From: Tsuneonella sediminis
GTDB lineage: Bacteria > Pseudomonadota > Alphaproteobacteria > Sphingomonadales > Sphingomonadaceae
DNA length: 64,000 bases
Direction of reading: 5' to 3'
NCBI RefSeq assembly: GCF_051912845.1
Contig: NZ_JBNCBU010000001.1
Coordinates: 1,364,001-1,428,000, forward strand
Made by a program: the position numbers and the translations under genes
Shown here: positions 18,493-26,118 of the stretch, one piece after another
Layout: each line of letters opens with the position of its first letter
Position numbering within the stretch: the stretch's first letter is position 1
Notes under the pieces: generated by a model
What the model was told of the DNA's origin: nothing
What the model saw: the letters and a program-made list of their open reading frames with translations, nothing else
Database searches by the model: none

Positions 18493-19443
18493 TCAGCTCC
18501 TCGCCTCGGCCAGGATCCCCGCGAGCGCGCGCTCGGCGAGGGCGATCTTGAACCGGTTATCGTCCCGCGGAGTCGCACCTGCGAACGCCCGCTGGACGAC
18601 AGCCCCGGCACCGAGCGGCAGTGCATCGTCGCCCTGATTGCTGCGCCACGGTTTCGGCGCCACGCCGCCGAACGCAACCCTCCCGCTTCCATCGGGCTGG
18701 ATCACCGCGGCAACGGACACCAGCGCGAACGCATAGGATGCCCGGTCGCGCACCTTGCGGTAGAAGTGGCGCCCCCCCGGCGGTTCGGGAAGGACGACGC
18801 CCGTGATCAGTTCGTCCCTCTCGAGCATGGTTTCACGTTCCGGCGTGTCGCCCCACAACCGGTGAAACTCGCCGATCGGGACCGAGCGGGTGCTGCCATC
18901 GGGCCTGATGGTCTCGACAACGGCATCCAGCACCGCGAGTGCGTTCGCCATGTCGCCCGGATACGTAGCAATGCACTTGTCCGACACGCCGACGACGCCA
19001 AGCTGGCGCGAATAGCCGCCGATCGCCGCGCACCCGCTGCCGGGGCTGCGCTTGTTGCAGGGCATGTTGGTGTCGTAGAAATAGGGGCAGCGGGTGCGCT
19101 GCAAGAGGTTGCCCGCCGTAGTCGCCTTGTTGCGCAGCTGCCCGCTCGCGCCAGCCTGGATGGCGCGGGTCAGAACCTGGTAATCACGCCTGATGCGCGG
19201 ATGGGCGGAAAGCGCGGTATTGCTGACGAACGCACCGATCCTCAGGCCGCCCTCATCGGTATCCTCGATCTCGCCAAGGCCCGCGTCCTGCACGTCGACG
19301 AGATGGGTCGGCGTCTCGATCTCGAGCTTCATCAGGTCGAGCAGGTTGGTGCCCCCGGCGATGAACTTTGCCCCCGGTCGCGCGGCGACGGCGCGGGCCG
19401 CCTGTTGCGGGGTGACGGCGCGTTCGTAGGTGAAGCTGCGCAT
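18493..19443 (-). CDS. paoB: Aldehyde oxidoreductase, FAD-binding subunit with extra Fe-S insertion (PaoB-like)
   Basis: A 316-aa FAD subunit of a molybdenum hydroxylase. The FAD-binding stretch FIAGGTNLLDLMK is at 27-39 and the CO dehydrogenase flavoprotein C-terminal domain occupies the last third. A cysteine-rich insertion, with C119, C129, C138 and C157, matches the extra [4Fe-4S] cluster described for the E. coli PaoB subunit and its relatives. It passes electrons from the Fe-S subunit to FAD. It starts 2 nt after the end of paoA and lies 3 nt before paoC. Confidence 0.9.
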   Translation of the reverse strand: MRSFTYERAVTPQQAARAVAARPGAKFIAGGTNLLDLMKLEIETPTHLVDVQDAGLGEIEDTDEGGLRIGAFVSNTALSAHPRIRRDYQVLTRAIQAGASGQLRNKATTAGNLLQRTRCPYFYDTNMPCNKRSPGSGCAAIGGYSRQLGVVGVSDKCIATYPGDMANALAVLDAVVETIRPDGSTRSVPIGEFHRLWGDTPERETMLERDELITGVVLPEPPGGRHFYRKVRDRASYAFALVSVAAVIQPDGSGRVAFGGVAPKPWRSNQGDDALPLGAGAVVQRAFAGATPRDDNRFKIALAERALAGILAEARS

Positions 19444-19445
19444 GA

Positions 19446-20072
19446 TCAGCCTCCCCCGACTTCGGCTATCGCCGCGGCGATGTTCGAATAGGCCCCGCAG
19501 CGGCAGATGTTGCCACTCATCCGCTCACGGATTTCGGCGTCGGTGACCCGCATCTTGCCCCCAAGGTCGTGCGTCACGTGGCTCGGCACGTCGCGGGCGA
19601 TTTCGTCGAGCATGGCGACCGCCGAACAGATCTGGCCTGGAGTACAGTAACCGCACTGGTAGCCATCGTGTTCGACGAAGGCATCCTGCATCGGGTGCAG
19701 GCTGTCGGGGGTTCCCAGCCCCTCGATCGTCGTCACCTCGTCGCCAGCGTGCTGGACCGCAAGCGTAAGGCATGAATTGATCCGCTCGCCGTTCACGATC
19801 ACGGTACACGCCCCGCACTGGCCGTGGTCGCATCCCTTCTTCGTGCCGGTAAGCCGGAGATGTTCGCGCAGCGCGTCGAGCAGGGTGGTGCGCGGATCGA
19901 GCGTCAGCATGCGCTCGGTTCCGTTGACGGACATCGACACGGGCATTTTCATCGCAGCGACTCCGGTCGCGTCGGTCCCGGCGCTGACTTCCGCGGCCGA
20001 CAGGAGCGCGACGCTCGCCGCCGAACTGCCCAGCAGCGCCCTGCGCGTGACCGGAAGAATGAGGTCGCTCAT
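19446..20072 (-). CDS. paoA: Aldehyde oxidoreductase, [2Fe-2S] subunit with Tat signal (PaoA-like)
   Basis: A 208-aa small subunit carrying two [2Fe-2S] clusters. The plant-type cluster is held by C81, C86, C89 and C101, the second by C140, C143, C190 and C192. The N-terminus TRRALLGSSAASVALLSA is a twin-arginine signal, so the folded PaoABC complex should be exported to the periplasm, as in E. coli. The ATG at 20072 is chosen because it puts the twin Arg at residues 10-11; the longer frame upstream adds nothing recognisable. It is the first gene of the operon; a tRNA-Lys gene lies 140 nt upstream on the same strand. Confidence 0.92.
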   Translation of the reverse strand: MSDLILPVTRRALLGSSAASVALLSAAEVSAGTDATGVAAMKMPVSMSVNGTERMLTLDPRTTLLDALREHLRLTGTKKGCDHGQCGACTVIVNGERINSCLTLAVQHAGDEVTTIEGLGTPDSLHPMQDAFVEHDGYQCGYCTPGQICSAVAMLDEIARDVPSHVTHDLGGKMRVTDAEIRERMSGNICRCGAYSNIAAAIAEVGGG

Positions 20073-20211
20073 GTCTCCGTCCCCTCTGGCTTGCACCGTA
20101 TGCGAAGGCATGGGGCACATCGGCCCGCTTCGCAACCCGCTGCATGGCGGGGCGGGCCAATCGGGCAACTATAACTGGATCGGGGAGGACATCTGCCGAC
20201 CAGGCGACCGG

Positions 20212-20287
20212 TGGTGAGCCCTGCTGGGTTCGAACCAGCGACCTACTGATTAAAAGTCAGTTGCTCTACCGACTGAGCTAAGGGCCC
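20212..20287 (-). tRNA. tRNA-Lys (anticodon TTT)
   Basis: A 76-nt cloverleaf with the CCA end encoded. The acceptor stem is GGGCCCT with AGGGCTC (one G-U pair). The D-arm has AGCTCAGT and the T-arm GGTTCGAAC. The anticodon arm is ACTGA-CTTTTAA-TCAGT, so the anticodon is TTT. It begins 26 nt after the folK stop on the same strand and may be cotranscribed with it. Confidence 0.97.
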
Positions 20288-20313
20288 GACGCAACCATGC
20301 GGCAGGCGCGGCC

Positions 20314-20805
20314 CTAGGCCAGCGGGTTGGCGCGGGTCAAGCGCGCATGGAGCTGGGCGAGCGTGAGGCCCGTCAGCGGGTCGCGCCAGCCCGGCGCAAT
20401 GGTCGCCGCGGGGGCGAGAACGAACCGGCGCTCGCGAAACCGCGGGTGGGGAATGACGAGGCGATCGCTTGCCCATGAACCGCCGCTCCACAGTATCAGG
20501 TCGAGATCGAGCACGCGCGGCCCCCACCGCGCGCCGCGCCGGCGGCGGCCGAAGTCCTGCTCGATCGCCTGCAGCCTGTCGAGCATCCCTTCGGGCTCGA
20601 ATCCGCTTCGGAGCAGAGCGGCGGCGTTTGCGTAGCAGCGGCGCGAGGGTCCGAGCGGAGCACTGGAGATGACCCGGGAAACCGCCTCGACTGCGCTGTC
20701 GTCCTTCAGCGAGGCGAGCGCCGCGGATACCACCCGCCGGGGGTCGCCGAAGCGGGGATGCCGCACGTTCGAGCCGAGCGCGACCAGGTAGCGATGCCCG
20801 CTCAG
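20314..20805 (-). CDS. folK: HPPK, folate biosynthesis (apparent CTG start)
   Basis: 2-amino-4-hydroxy-6-hydroxymethyldihydropteridine pyrophosphokinase, which transfers pyrophosphate from ATP to the pterin in folate synthesis. Family features: YLVALGSNVR at the N-terminus, FGRRRRGARWGPRVLDLDL in the middle and IPHPRFRERRFVLAPA after it. Homology begins immediately after the upstream aguB gene ends, and no ATG, GTG or TTG lies in the right place. The best candidate is CTG at 20805-20803, overlapping the aguB TGA as CTGA, with GAGGA a few bases before it. That gives 163 aa, the usual HPPK length. The alternative is a much longer frame running back through aguB, which adds no known domain. Confidence 0.88.
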   Translation of the reverse strand: MSGHRYLVALGSNVRHPRFGDPRRVVSAALASLKDDSAVEAVSRVISSAPLGPSRRCYANAAALLRSGFEPEGMLDRLQAIEQDFGRRRRGARWGPRVLDLDLILWSGGSWASDRLVIPHPRFRERRFVLAPAATIAPGWRDPLTGLTLAQLHARLTRANPLA

Positions 20806-21680
20806 ACGTCCTCGCAGATGCGTCCGTAAAGCTGGGGCCGGCGATCGCGGAAGAAGCCCATCCCCGCGCGGTGCCGGGCCGCCTGCGCGAGATCGATTGT
20901 CGCGACCAGGGCGCCGGTTTCGCCGGCACCGTATTCGCACAGGTAATCGCCCCATTCGTCGGTGATGAAGCTGTGCCCGTAGAAGCCCTGACCGTCCCCG
21001 CCGCATTCGCGTTCGGTCCCGATGCGATTGGCGGCGATCACCGGCATGCAGTTGGACACCGCATGGCCCACCATCGCGCGGCGCCACATGCGACTGGTGT
21101 CGAGATCGGCGTCATAGGGTTCCGACCCGATCGCGGTGGGGTAGAACAGCAGTTCGGCACCCATCAGCGCCATCACCCGCGCGCATTCGGGATACCACTG
21201 GTCCCAGCAGATACCCACGCCGATGCGGGTCCCGAACACGCCCCATACCTTGAAACCGTCGTTCCCGGGACGAAAGTAGTATTTCTCCTCGTACCCGGGA
21301 CCATCGGGAATGTGGCTCTTGCGGTAGGTGCCCATGATCTCGCCGTCGGCGCCGATCATCGCGAGCGTGTTGTAGTAATGGTGCCCCTCGCGCTCGAAGA
21401 AGCTGGTCGGGATTGCAACTCCGAGTGCGCGGGCTACCTTCTGCATCGCCGTCACCGACGGATGCTCCGCTGTGGGGCGCGCGAGTGCAAAGAGCGCCTC
21501 GTCCTCGACCTTGCAGAAATAGGGGCCCGAGAAAAGTTCGGGCGGCAGGACGATCTGCGCGCCGCGGCCTGCAGCCTCCTCGACCAGCGCCGACACGGCG
21601 CCGATGTTCTCCGCCTCGTCCTGCGACGACAGGTCGAGCTGGAGCGCGGCGACTGTTACGGAGCGTTCGCTGTCGGACAT
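20802..21680 (-). CDS. aguB: N-carbamoylputrescine amidase
   Basis: A 292-aa nitrilase-superfamily enzyme that hydrolyses N-carbamoylputrescine to putrescine, CO2 and ammonia. The Glu-Lys-Cys triad is E48 (LPPELFSG), K121 (YRKSHIPDG) and C158 (GVGICWDQWYPE). Length and motifs fit plant- and bacterial-type AguB closely. No agmatine deiminase (aguA) gene is visible in the window. Its stop codon overlaps the apparent start of folK. Confidence 0.93.
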   Translation of the reverse strand: MSDSERSVTVAALQLDLSSQDEAENIGAVSALVEEAAGRGAQIVLPPELFSGPYFCKVEDEALFALARPTAEHPSVTAMQKVARALGVAIPTSFFEREGHHYYNTLAMIGADGEIMGTYRKSHIPDGPGYEEKYYFRPGNDGFKVWGVFGTRIGVGICWDQWYPECARVMALMGAELLFYPTAIGSEPYDADLDTSRMWRRAMVGHAVSNCMPVIAANRIGTERECGGDGQGFYGHSFITDEWGDYLCEYGAGETGALVATIDLAQAARHRAGMGFFRDRRPQLYGRICEDV

Positions 21681-21747
21681 GCAAGCGGCCTATTTCTCTG
21701 GCTGCATTAAGTCCACCCGTATGACCGCCGCGTGCCCCGCGGCGCTC

Positions 21748-22587
21748 TCAACGCTTGCGAAACAGCAAGGTCATCCGGTCGCTTTCGCCCATCCCGCGCA
21801 GGTCGTCGCGCTTGGTGCTCAGCGTGGGGGGCATTTCCCACACGCCCTGGGGATGATCGGCGGTATCGCGCGGATTGGCGTTGATCTCGCTCGCGCCGAC
21901 AAGCTCGAAGCCCATCGCCTCGACGAAGCCGATCACGTCCTTCTGCCGCAGGTATCCCTTGGTGCCGCCAGCATAGTCGCCGTCTGCCGTTTCGGGGGCG
22001 CGATGCTGGACGACCCCCAGCATCCCGCCCGGCTTGAGCAGTTCGCGCATCACCTTCAGTTCCTGGTCGGCGATGTTCCAGCGCATCATGTTGTGCAGCA
22101 TGCGGATGACGAGGACGCGGTCGAACGTGCCCTTGTCGGCGTCGCTGACATCTTCGAGCGTCAGGCCGGAAAAACGCGCGGCGGGCTTGCCAGTCCAGCC
22201 GGCCACCTTGCCGGGGAAATCGGTTGCGCCCTTGCGGATACCGGCCTGCGCCTCGGCGCTGAACGCGTCACCGTCGGGGGTGAAATAAAGGCCCACGAGT
22301 TGCCCGCTGTCGCCGAGGTAGTTGCCGAGCACACGTGAATACCAGCCGCCGCCGGGAGCGTACTCGCCGACCTTCATGCCGGGTTCCACCTGGAAGAAGG
22401 CGAGCGTCTCCATCGGATGGCGGTACTGGTCGCGAGCACGGTCGGCGTCGCGGTTGGGGTTGTCGACCGCCGCCTTGAGCGCGGCGTGGCTGGCATGTGT
22501 CGCGGCACCGTGCTCCGAATGATCCTGTGCGGCGGCTGGAGCGGCGATCGCGATGGCGGATACGGCGGCGGCAATGAGCAAGCGCAT
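21748..22587 (-). CDS. Class I SAM-dependent methyltransferase-like protein with signal peptide
   Basis: A 279-aa protein. The N-terminus is a clear Sec signal peptide (residues 1-20, ending APAAA before QDHSEHG), followed by a His-rich linker. The rest resembles a class I methyltransferase: a motif I-like region VGEYAPGGGWYSRVLG near 72-87, a motif II-like GQLVGLYF, and LLKPGGMLGVVQHRAP near 190-205. A cytosolic SAM-dependent enzyme with an export signal is odd, because the periplasm is not known to hold SAM; it may bind another ligand. The ATG at 22587 gives the signal peptide. It is divergent from msrA. Confidence 0.8.
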   Translation of the reverse strand: MRLLIAAAVSAIAIAAPAAAQDHSEHGAATHASHAALKAAVDNPNRDADRARDQYRHPMETLAFFQVEPGMKVGEYAPGGGWYSRVLGNYLGDSGQLVGLYFTPDGDAFSAEAQAGIRKGATDFPGKVAGWTGKPAARFSGLTLEDVSDADKGTFDRVLVIRMLHNMMRWNIADQELKVMRELLKPGGMLGVVQHRAPETADGDYAGGTKGYLRQKDVIGFVEAMGFELVGASEINANPRDTADHPQGVWEMPPTLSTKRDDLRGMGESDRMTLLFRKR

Positions 22588-22689
22588 CGGAAAACTCTCC
22601 CTTGAAGTCCGCGCCACTCTAGTGCGGCTGCGGGCGGTGACAAGCGGAGCTGCGCTTCCTATCTCGGCGCGCGAAGGAGATTTTCGGAC

Positions 22690-23223
22690 ATGGGCGAGCA
22701 GGCAATCTTGGCGGGCGGGTGCTTCTGGTGCACCGAGGCGGTGTTCCGCGACGTGATCGGGGTGAGTGAGGTCGAAAGCGGATACATCGGCGGCCACGTG
22801 GAGAACCCGACTTACAAGGAGGTCTGTTCGGGCGGGACCGGTCACGCGGAGGCGATCCGGGTGACGTTCAATCCCGCGATCATCAGCCTGCCGGAAATCT
22901 ACGATGTGTTCCTGGGTACTCACGATCCAACCCAGCTCAACCGTCAGGGCAACGACGTCGGCACGCAGTATCGCAGCGCGATATTCCCGCTTGATGATGC
23001 CCAGCGCACCGAGGCCGAAGCAGCCATCGCGCGGTGGAACGACGAGCATCCGGGACAGCAGGCAGTCACGACGGTCGAAGGTCCGGCCGAATGGTACCCC
23101 GCGGAGGATTATCACCAGGAGTACTGGGAAGGCGAAGGCCAGCGGAACCCATACTGCCTTGCGGTCATTCCACCCAAGCTCTTGAAATTGCGCAAGAGCT
23201 TCCAGGAAAAGGTCAAGGCCTAA
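22690..23223 (+). CDS. msrA: Peptide-methionine (S)-S-oxide reductase
   Basis: Repairs oxidised methionine of the S-sulfoxide form. The 177-aa protein has the active-site motif GCFWC at 10-14 (first Cys catalytic) followed by TEAVF, the HDPTQLNRQGNDVGTQYRS segment near 77-95, and the usual EDYHQEYW near 139-146. A good Shine-Dalgarno, GAAGGAG, precedes the ATG. Its stop overlaps the end of rsmB by 4 nt on the opposite strand. The partner msrB is 14 kb away at 37364. Confidence 0.96.
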   Translation: MGEQAILAGGCFWCTEAVFRDVIGVSEVESGYIGGHVENPTYKEVCSGGTGHAEAIRVTFNPAIISLPEIYDVFLGTHDPTQLNRQGNDVGTQYRSAIFPLDDAQRTEAEAAIARWNDEHPGQQAVTTVEGPAEWYPAEDYHQEYWEGEGQRNPYCLAVIPPKLLKLRKSFQEKVKA

Positions 23224-24452
23224 CCCCGTCGCCACCGCGCGGCAAAGAAGCCGTCGATGCCGCCGGCCTCACCGAGCATCCATGGCTCGGTCCGCAGCCA
23301 CCCCTCGGGAGTGGGGGCCAGTCCCGAGGGAAGCTCGCCCGCCCCGATAGGCAATCGATCGAGCGCGACGGGTGCCGCGTGCGCCTCCCCCTCGGCAAGT
23401 TCGAGCGAGCAGGTTGCGTATACCAGCGTGCCGCCGGGCGCGAGCCAGCCCCGGGCCCGATCGAGAAGGGCTGACTGCAGTTCTGCCATCTCCTCGATCT
23501 GCCGTGGGCCGATGCGGTGCAGTACATCGGGATGACGCCGGCATGTACCGGTTGCGGTGCACGGCGCGTCGAGCAGGATCGCATCCCAGGTGCGGCCCGG
23601 CTCCCATGCCAACGCGTCGGCGGCGACGACTTCGGCCGACAGCCGGGTGCGATCGAGGTTTTCGACCAGGCGGTCGAGCCGCTTGACGCTCTTGTCGACG
23701 CTTGTGACCAGCCAGCCGGCCGCAGCGAGTTGCAGTGTTTTCCCGCCGGGCGCGGCGCACAGGTCGAGGACGCTGCGGCCATCCCCTCGCCCCAGCAGCC
23801 TCGCGGGCAGCGATGCGGCGAGATCCTGGACCCACCATGCACCCTCATCGAAACCGGGCAGGCGTTCGACTGCGGTGCCGCGCGGCAGGCGGACATGGCC
23901 CGCCGCAAGCGAAATGCCGCCCAGTCTGGTGGCCCAGTCGTCGGTCGCGGACCAGTCGCCGAGCGCAAGATCGAGCGGGGGCGGTTCGGCGAGTGCCGCG
24001 GCAACCGCGCCGGCGCGCTCGCCCCAGCGATCAGCGACCGCGGGCGGCAGCGTGGGCACCGCCGGCAGGGCGGCGCCACGCTTCACCAGCGCGGAAAACA
24101 CCCCGTGCGCCAGCCGCCTCGGTCCGCCATCGAGCAACTCGAGGCCGGTCGCGATCGCGGCGTGCGGAGGGGTCTCCAGGCGCAGCACCTGCGCGAGCAT
24201 CATCCGCAGAACCGTGCGTGGCTTGGCGTCGGCCGGCAGGGCCTGCTTCGTCGCGCTGTCTATCAGGGCGTCGAGATCGACGAGCCAGCGCAGGGACTCG
24301 CTCGCGATCGCGCGGGCGAGGCCGCGGTCGCTCGGCGTCAGCCCCTTGGCGCAGGCGCGCTCGGCCATTTCCAGCGTTTCGCCCCGGCGCAGCACCGCGT
24401 CGAGCATGCGCAGCGCGGCGGCGCGCGCGGGGAGACCCTGGATCCTTGCCAT
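23220..24452 (-). CDS. rsmB: 16S rRNA (cytosine-C5) methyltransferase, RsmB/NOP family
   Basis: A 410-aa RNA methyltransferase: a NusB-like RNA-binding domain in the first roughly 130 residues, then a SAM-binding RsmB domain. Motif I is VLDLCAAPGGKTLQLA, the first catalytic Cys is in LLDAPCTATGTCRRHPD, and the second in VYATCSLELAEGE. It methylates C5 of a cytosine in 16S rRNA (C967 in E. coli). The ATG at 24452 is preferred over a codon nine residues upstream because MARIQGLPARAAALRML begins the domain as in homologues. It is divergent from the DUF1674 gene and converges on msrA. Confidence 0.9.
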   Translation of the reverse strand: MARIQGLPARAAALRMLDAVLRRGETLEMAERACAKGLTPSDRGLARAIASESLRWLVDLDALIDSATKQALPADAKPRTVLRMMLAQVLRLETPPHAAIATGLELLDGGPRRLAHGVFSALVKRGAALPAVPTLPPAVADRWGERAGAVAAALAEPPPLDLALGDWSATDDWATRLGGISLAAGHVRLPRGTAVERLPGFDEGAWWVQDLAASLPARLLGRGDGRSVLDLCAAPGGKTLQLAAAGWLVTSVDKSVKRLDRLVENLDRTRLSAEVVAADALAWEPGRTWDAILLDAPCTATGTCRRHPDVLHRIGPRQIEEMAELQSALLDRARGWLAPGGTLVYATCSLELAEGEAHAAPVALDRLPIGAGELPSGLAPTPEGWLRTEPWMLGEAGGIDGFFAARWRRG

Positions 24453-24508
24453 AGGCTGCGCCCCTATCGACGATTGCACTCGGGCGCCAGCGCGCCCATC
24501 TTGCCCCC

Positions 24509-24667
24509 GTGACCAAGCGCGCCACCCAACGTCCCGAACAGTTCGACAAGCCCCCGCACTGGACGAGCGAACCGGCGCCCGAACCGGCGCCGCCGAAGGT
24601 CGACGAGAATCTCAGCCCCACCCGCTACGGCGACTGGGTCAGGGACGGTATTGCGGTCGATTTCTAG
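24509..24667 (+). CDS. DUF1674 protein, SdhAF4-like succinate dehydrogenase assembly factor
   Basis: A 52-aa protein starting at GTG 24509. The C-terminus ENLSPTRYGDWVRDGIAVDF is the DUF1674/SDHAF4 signature (PTRYGDW...G..xDF). In mitochondria that family chaperones the flavinated SdhA subunit during succinate dehydrogenase assembly; bacterial members are assumed to do the same. The N-terminus is charged and Pro-rich. It is divergent from rsmB, a common arrangement in alphaproteobacteria, and its stop codon overlaps the end of the P450 gene on the other strand. Homologues are often missed because they are so short. Confidence 0.85.
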   Translation: MTKRATQRPEQFDKPPHWTSEPAPEPAPPKVDENLSPTRYGDWVRDGIAVDF

Positions 24668-26082
24668 AGCTGGCGCAGCTCAATCCGGAGGCCGTCCCTG
24701 GGCTTGGGGATCGGCCACGGCTGCCACTCGGGTTCGTAGCCGTCGGCGACTTCGATCCGATACCGCTGGAGCAGCTGCGCCATGAGGATCTTCACCTGCA
24801 TGTAGGCGAAGTGCAGGCCGAGGCACATGTGCGCCCCGCCACCGAAGGGGATCCAGGCATACTTGTGCCTGGCCTTTACCTTTTCCGGCGTGAACCGCAT
24901 CGGGTCGAACTTGTCCGGACTGTCCCAGTATTCCTCCATGTGGTGCGTAAGGTGCGCGTTGAACCCGCACGCGGCGCCCGCGGGAATTTTCACTCCATTG
25001 AACTCGAAGCCGCGCAGCGCACGGCGCGGAATCGAGGGCACCGGGGTGATGAGGCGCAGCGCTTCCTTGAACGCCATCTCGAGCAGGTCGAACTTCGGCA
25101 GGTCGTCGTAGGTCGCACCCCGCGGATTTCCGTGGGCGTCGGGCCCGCCGGTCACGGCGAAAACCTCCTGCCGGACCCTTTCCTGCCATTCGGGGTGTTT
25201 GGCGAGGAGCCAGACAAGGCTCGTCGCGGACGACGTGATGGTGTCGTGGGCAGCCATCATCAGGAAGTTCATGTGGTCGACGACCTCGTCGACAGGCAGC
25301 ATCTCGCCGTCCTCGCGGGTGGCGGTGGCGAACTGGCTGAACATGTCCTGCCCAAGCCCTTCGCCCGCGCGACGCTTCAGGGTTTCCCTGGTGAAATAAT
25401 CGACAAGGAACTCCCGCCCCTTCACGCCCTTGCGCATCTGGGTGAACGGCAGCGGCTTGCGCACCGGCGTCACCGACGCTGCGACCATGTCGACGAACGC
25501 CTGGTTGATGCGGTCGGCTTCCGGACCCCAGGGCAGGCCGAGGAAGCTGTCGGCGGCAAGGTCGAGAGTGAGCTTCTTGATCGCCGGGTAGAACAGCATC
25601 TCGCCCCGCCAGCGCGCCACCTCGTCCGCTATCCCGCGGTCGAGCGCGTCGGCATAGTGCCGCATCGGCTCGGGCTTGAAGGCGATCGACAGCGCGCGCC
25701 GGTCGGCCCGGTGATGATCGAAATCGAGCAGCATCAGCCCTCGGGGGAACAGCTGGTGCAGGGTAGGACCCCAGCCCTGTTCGCTCGAGAAGATCTTGTC
25801 GCGATCGAACAGCAGGAGCTCGTTCGCCTCGGCCCCGATCAGCATGACGTGCCAGTAGCCGAGGGTCTTGTTCTTGTAGACCGGGCCGTATTCGCGGAAC
25901 ATGCGCCAGTGGAACCCGTGCGGATCGGCTAGCATGCGAAACAGGTTGCCCACCACCGGCGGTCCGGCTTCGCCGGGGATGTGCGCGAGATCGGCATCGG
26001 TCAGCCGTCCCTCGGACCAGTGAGAGGGAGGCATCTCGGCCGGCTGGTGCGCCGCAAGGGTCGATTCTGCGAGACTGGCCAC
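24664..26082 (-). CDS. Cytochrome P450 monooxygenase
   Basis: A 472-aa soluble haem-thiolate monooxygenase. The haem-binding loop FGGGAHMCLG (413-422) holds Cys420; the ExxR motif is E340-ALR; the I-helix oxygen-activation segment is AAHDT (277-281); the PERF-like region MRFTPEK follows near 395-401. There is no membrane anchor or fused reductase, and no ferredoxin gene nearby. The substrate is not predictable; lipid, terpenoid or fatty-acid oxidation is possible. It starts 36 nt after hemH ends, and a perfect palindrome sits in that gap. Confidence 0.93.
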   Translation of the reverse strand: MASLAESTLAAHQPAEMPPSHWSEGRLTDADLAHIPGEAGPPVVGNLFRMLADPHGFHWRMFREYGPVYKNKTLGYWHVMLIGAEANELLLFDRDKIFSSEQGWGPTLHQLFPRGLMLLDFDHHRADRRALSIAFKPEPMRHYADALDRGIADEVARWRGEMLFYPAIKKLTLDLAADSFLGLPWGPEADRINQAFVDMVAASVTPVRKPLPFTQMRKGVKGREFLVDYFTRETLKRRAGEGLGQDMFSQFATATREDGEMLPVDEVVDHMNFLMMAAHDTITSSATSLVWLLAKHPEWQERVRQEVFAVTGGPDAHGNPRGATYDDLPKFDLLEMAFKEALRLITPVPSIPRRALRGFEFNGVKIPAGAACGFNAHLTHHMEEYWDSPDKFDPMRFTPEKVKARHKYAWIPFGGGAHMCLGLHFAYMQVKILMAQLLQRYRIEVADGYEPEWQPWPIPKPRDGLRIELRQL

Positions 26083-26098
26083 GGGTAGCTCCTGACAA

Positions 26099-26114
26099 CT
26101 TACACCGTTGTAAG
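26099..26114. promoter_or_regulatory. Candidate operator before the P450 gene
   Basis: Perfect palindrome CTTACA-CCGT-TGTAAG in the 36-nt gap between the hemH stop and the P450 ATG. The form (TTACA-N4-TGTAA) resembles TetR-family operators. It is too AT-rich and lacks a T-run for a terminator. No tetR-type gene lies beside it. Confidence 0.45.
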
Positions 26115-26118
26115 CCGC

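Noticed and set aside
26105..26118. Transcription terminator between hemH and the P450 gene
   Set aside because: The 6-bp palindrome there is AT-containing and has no T-run; an operator is more likely.
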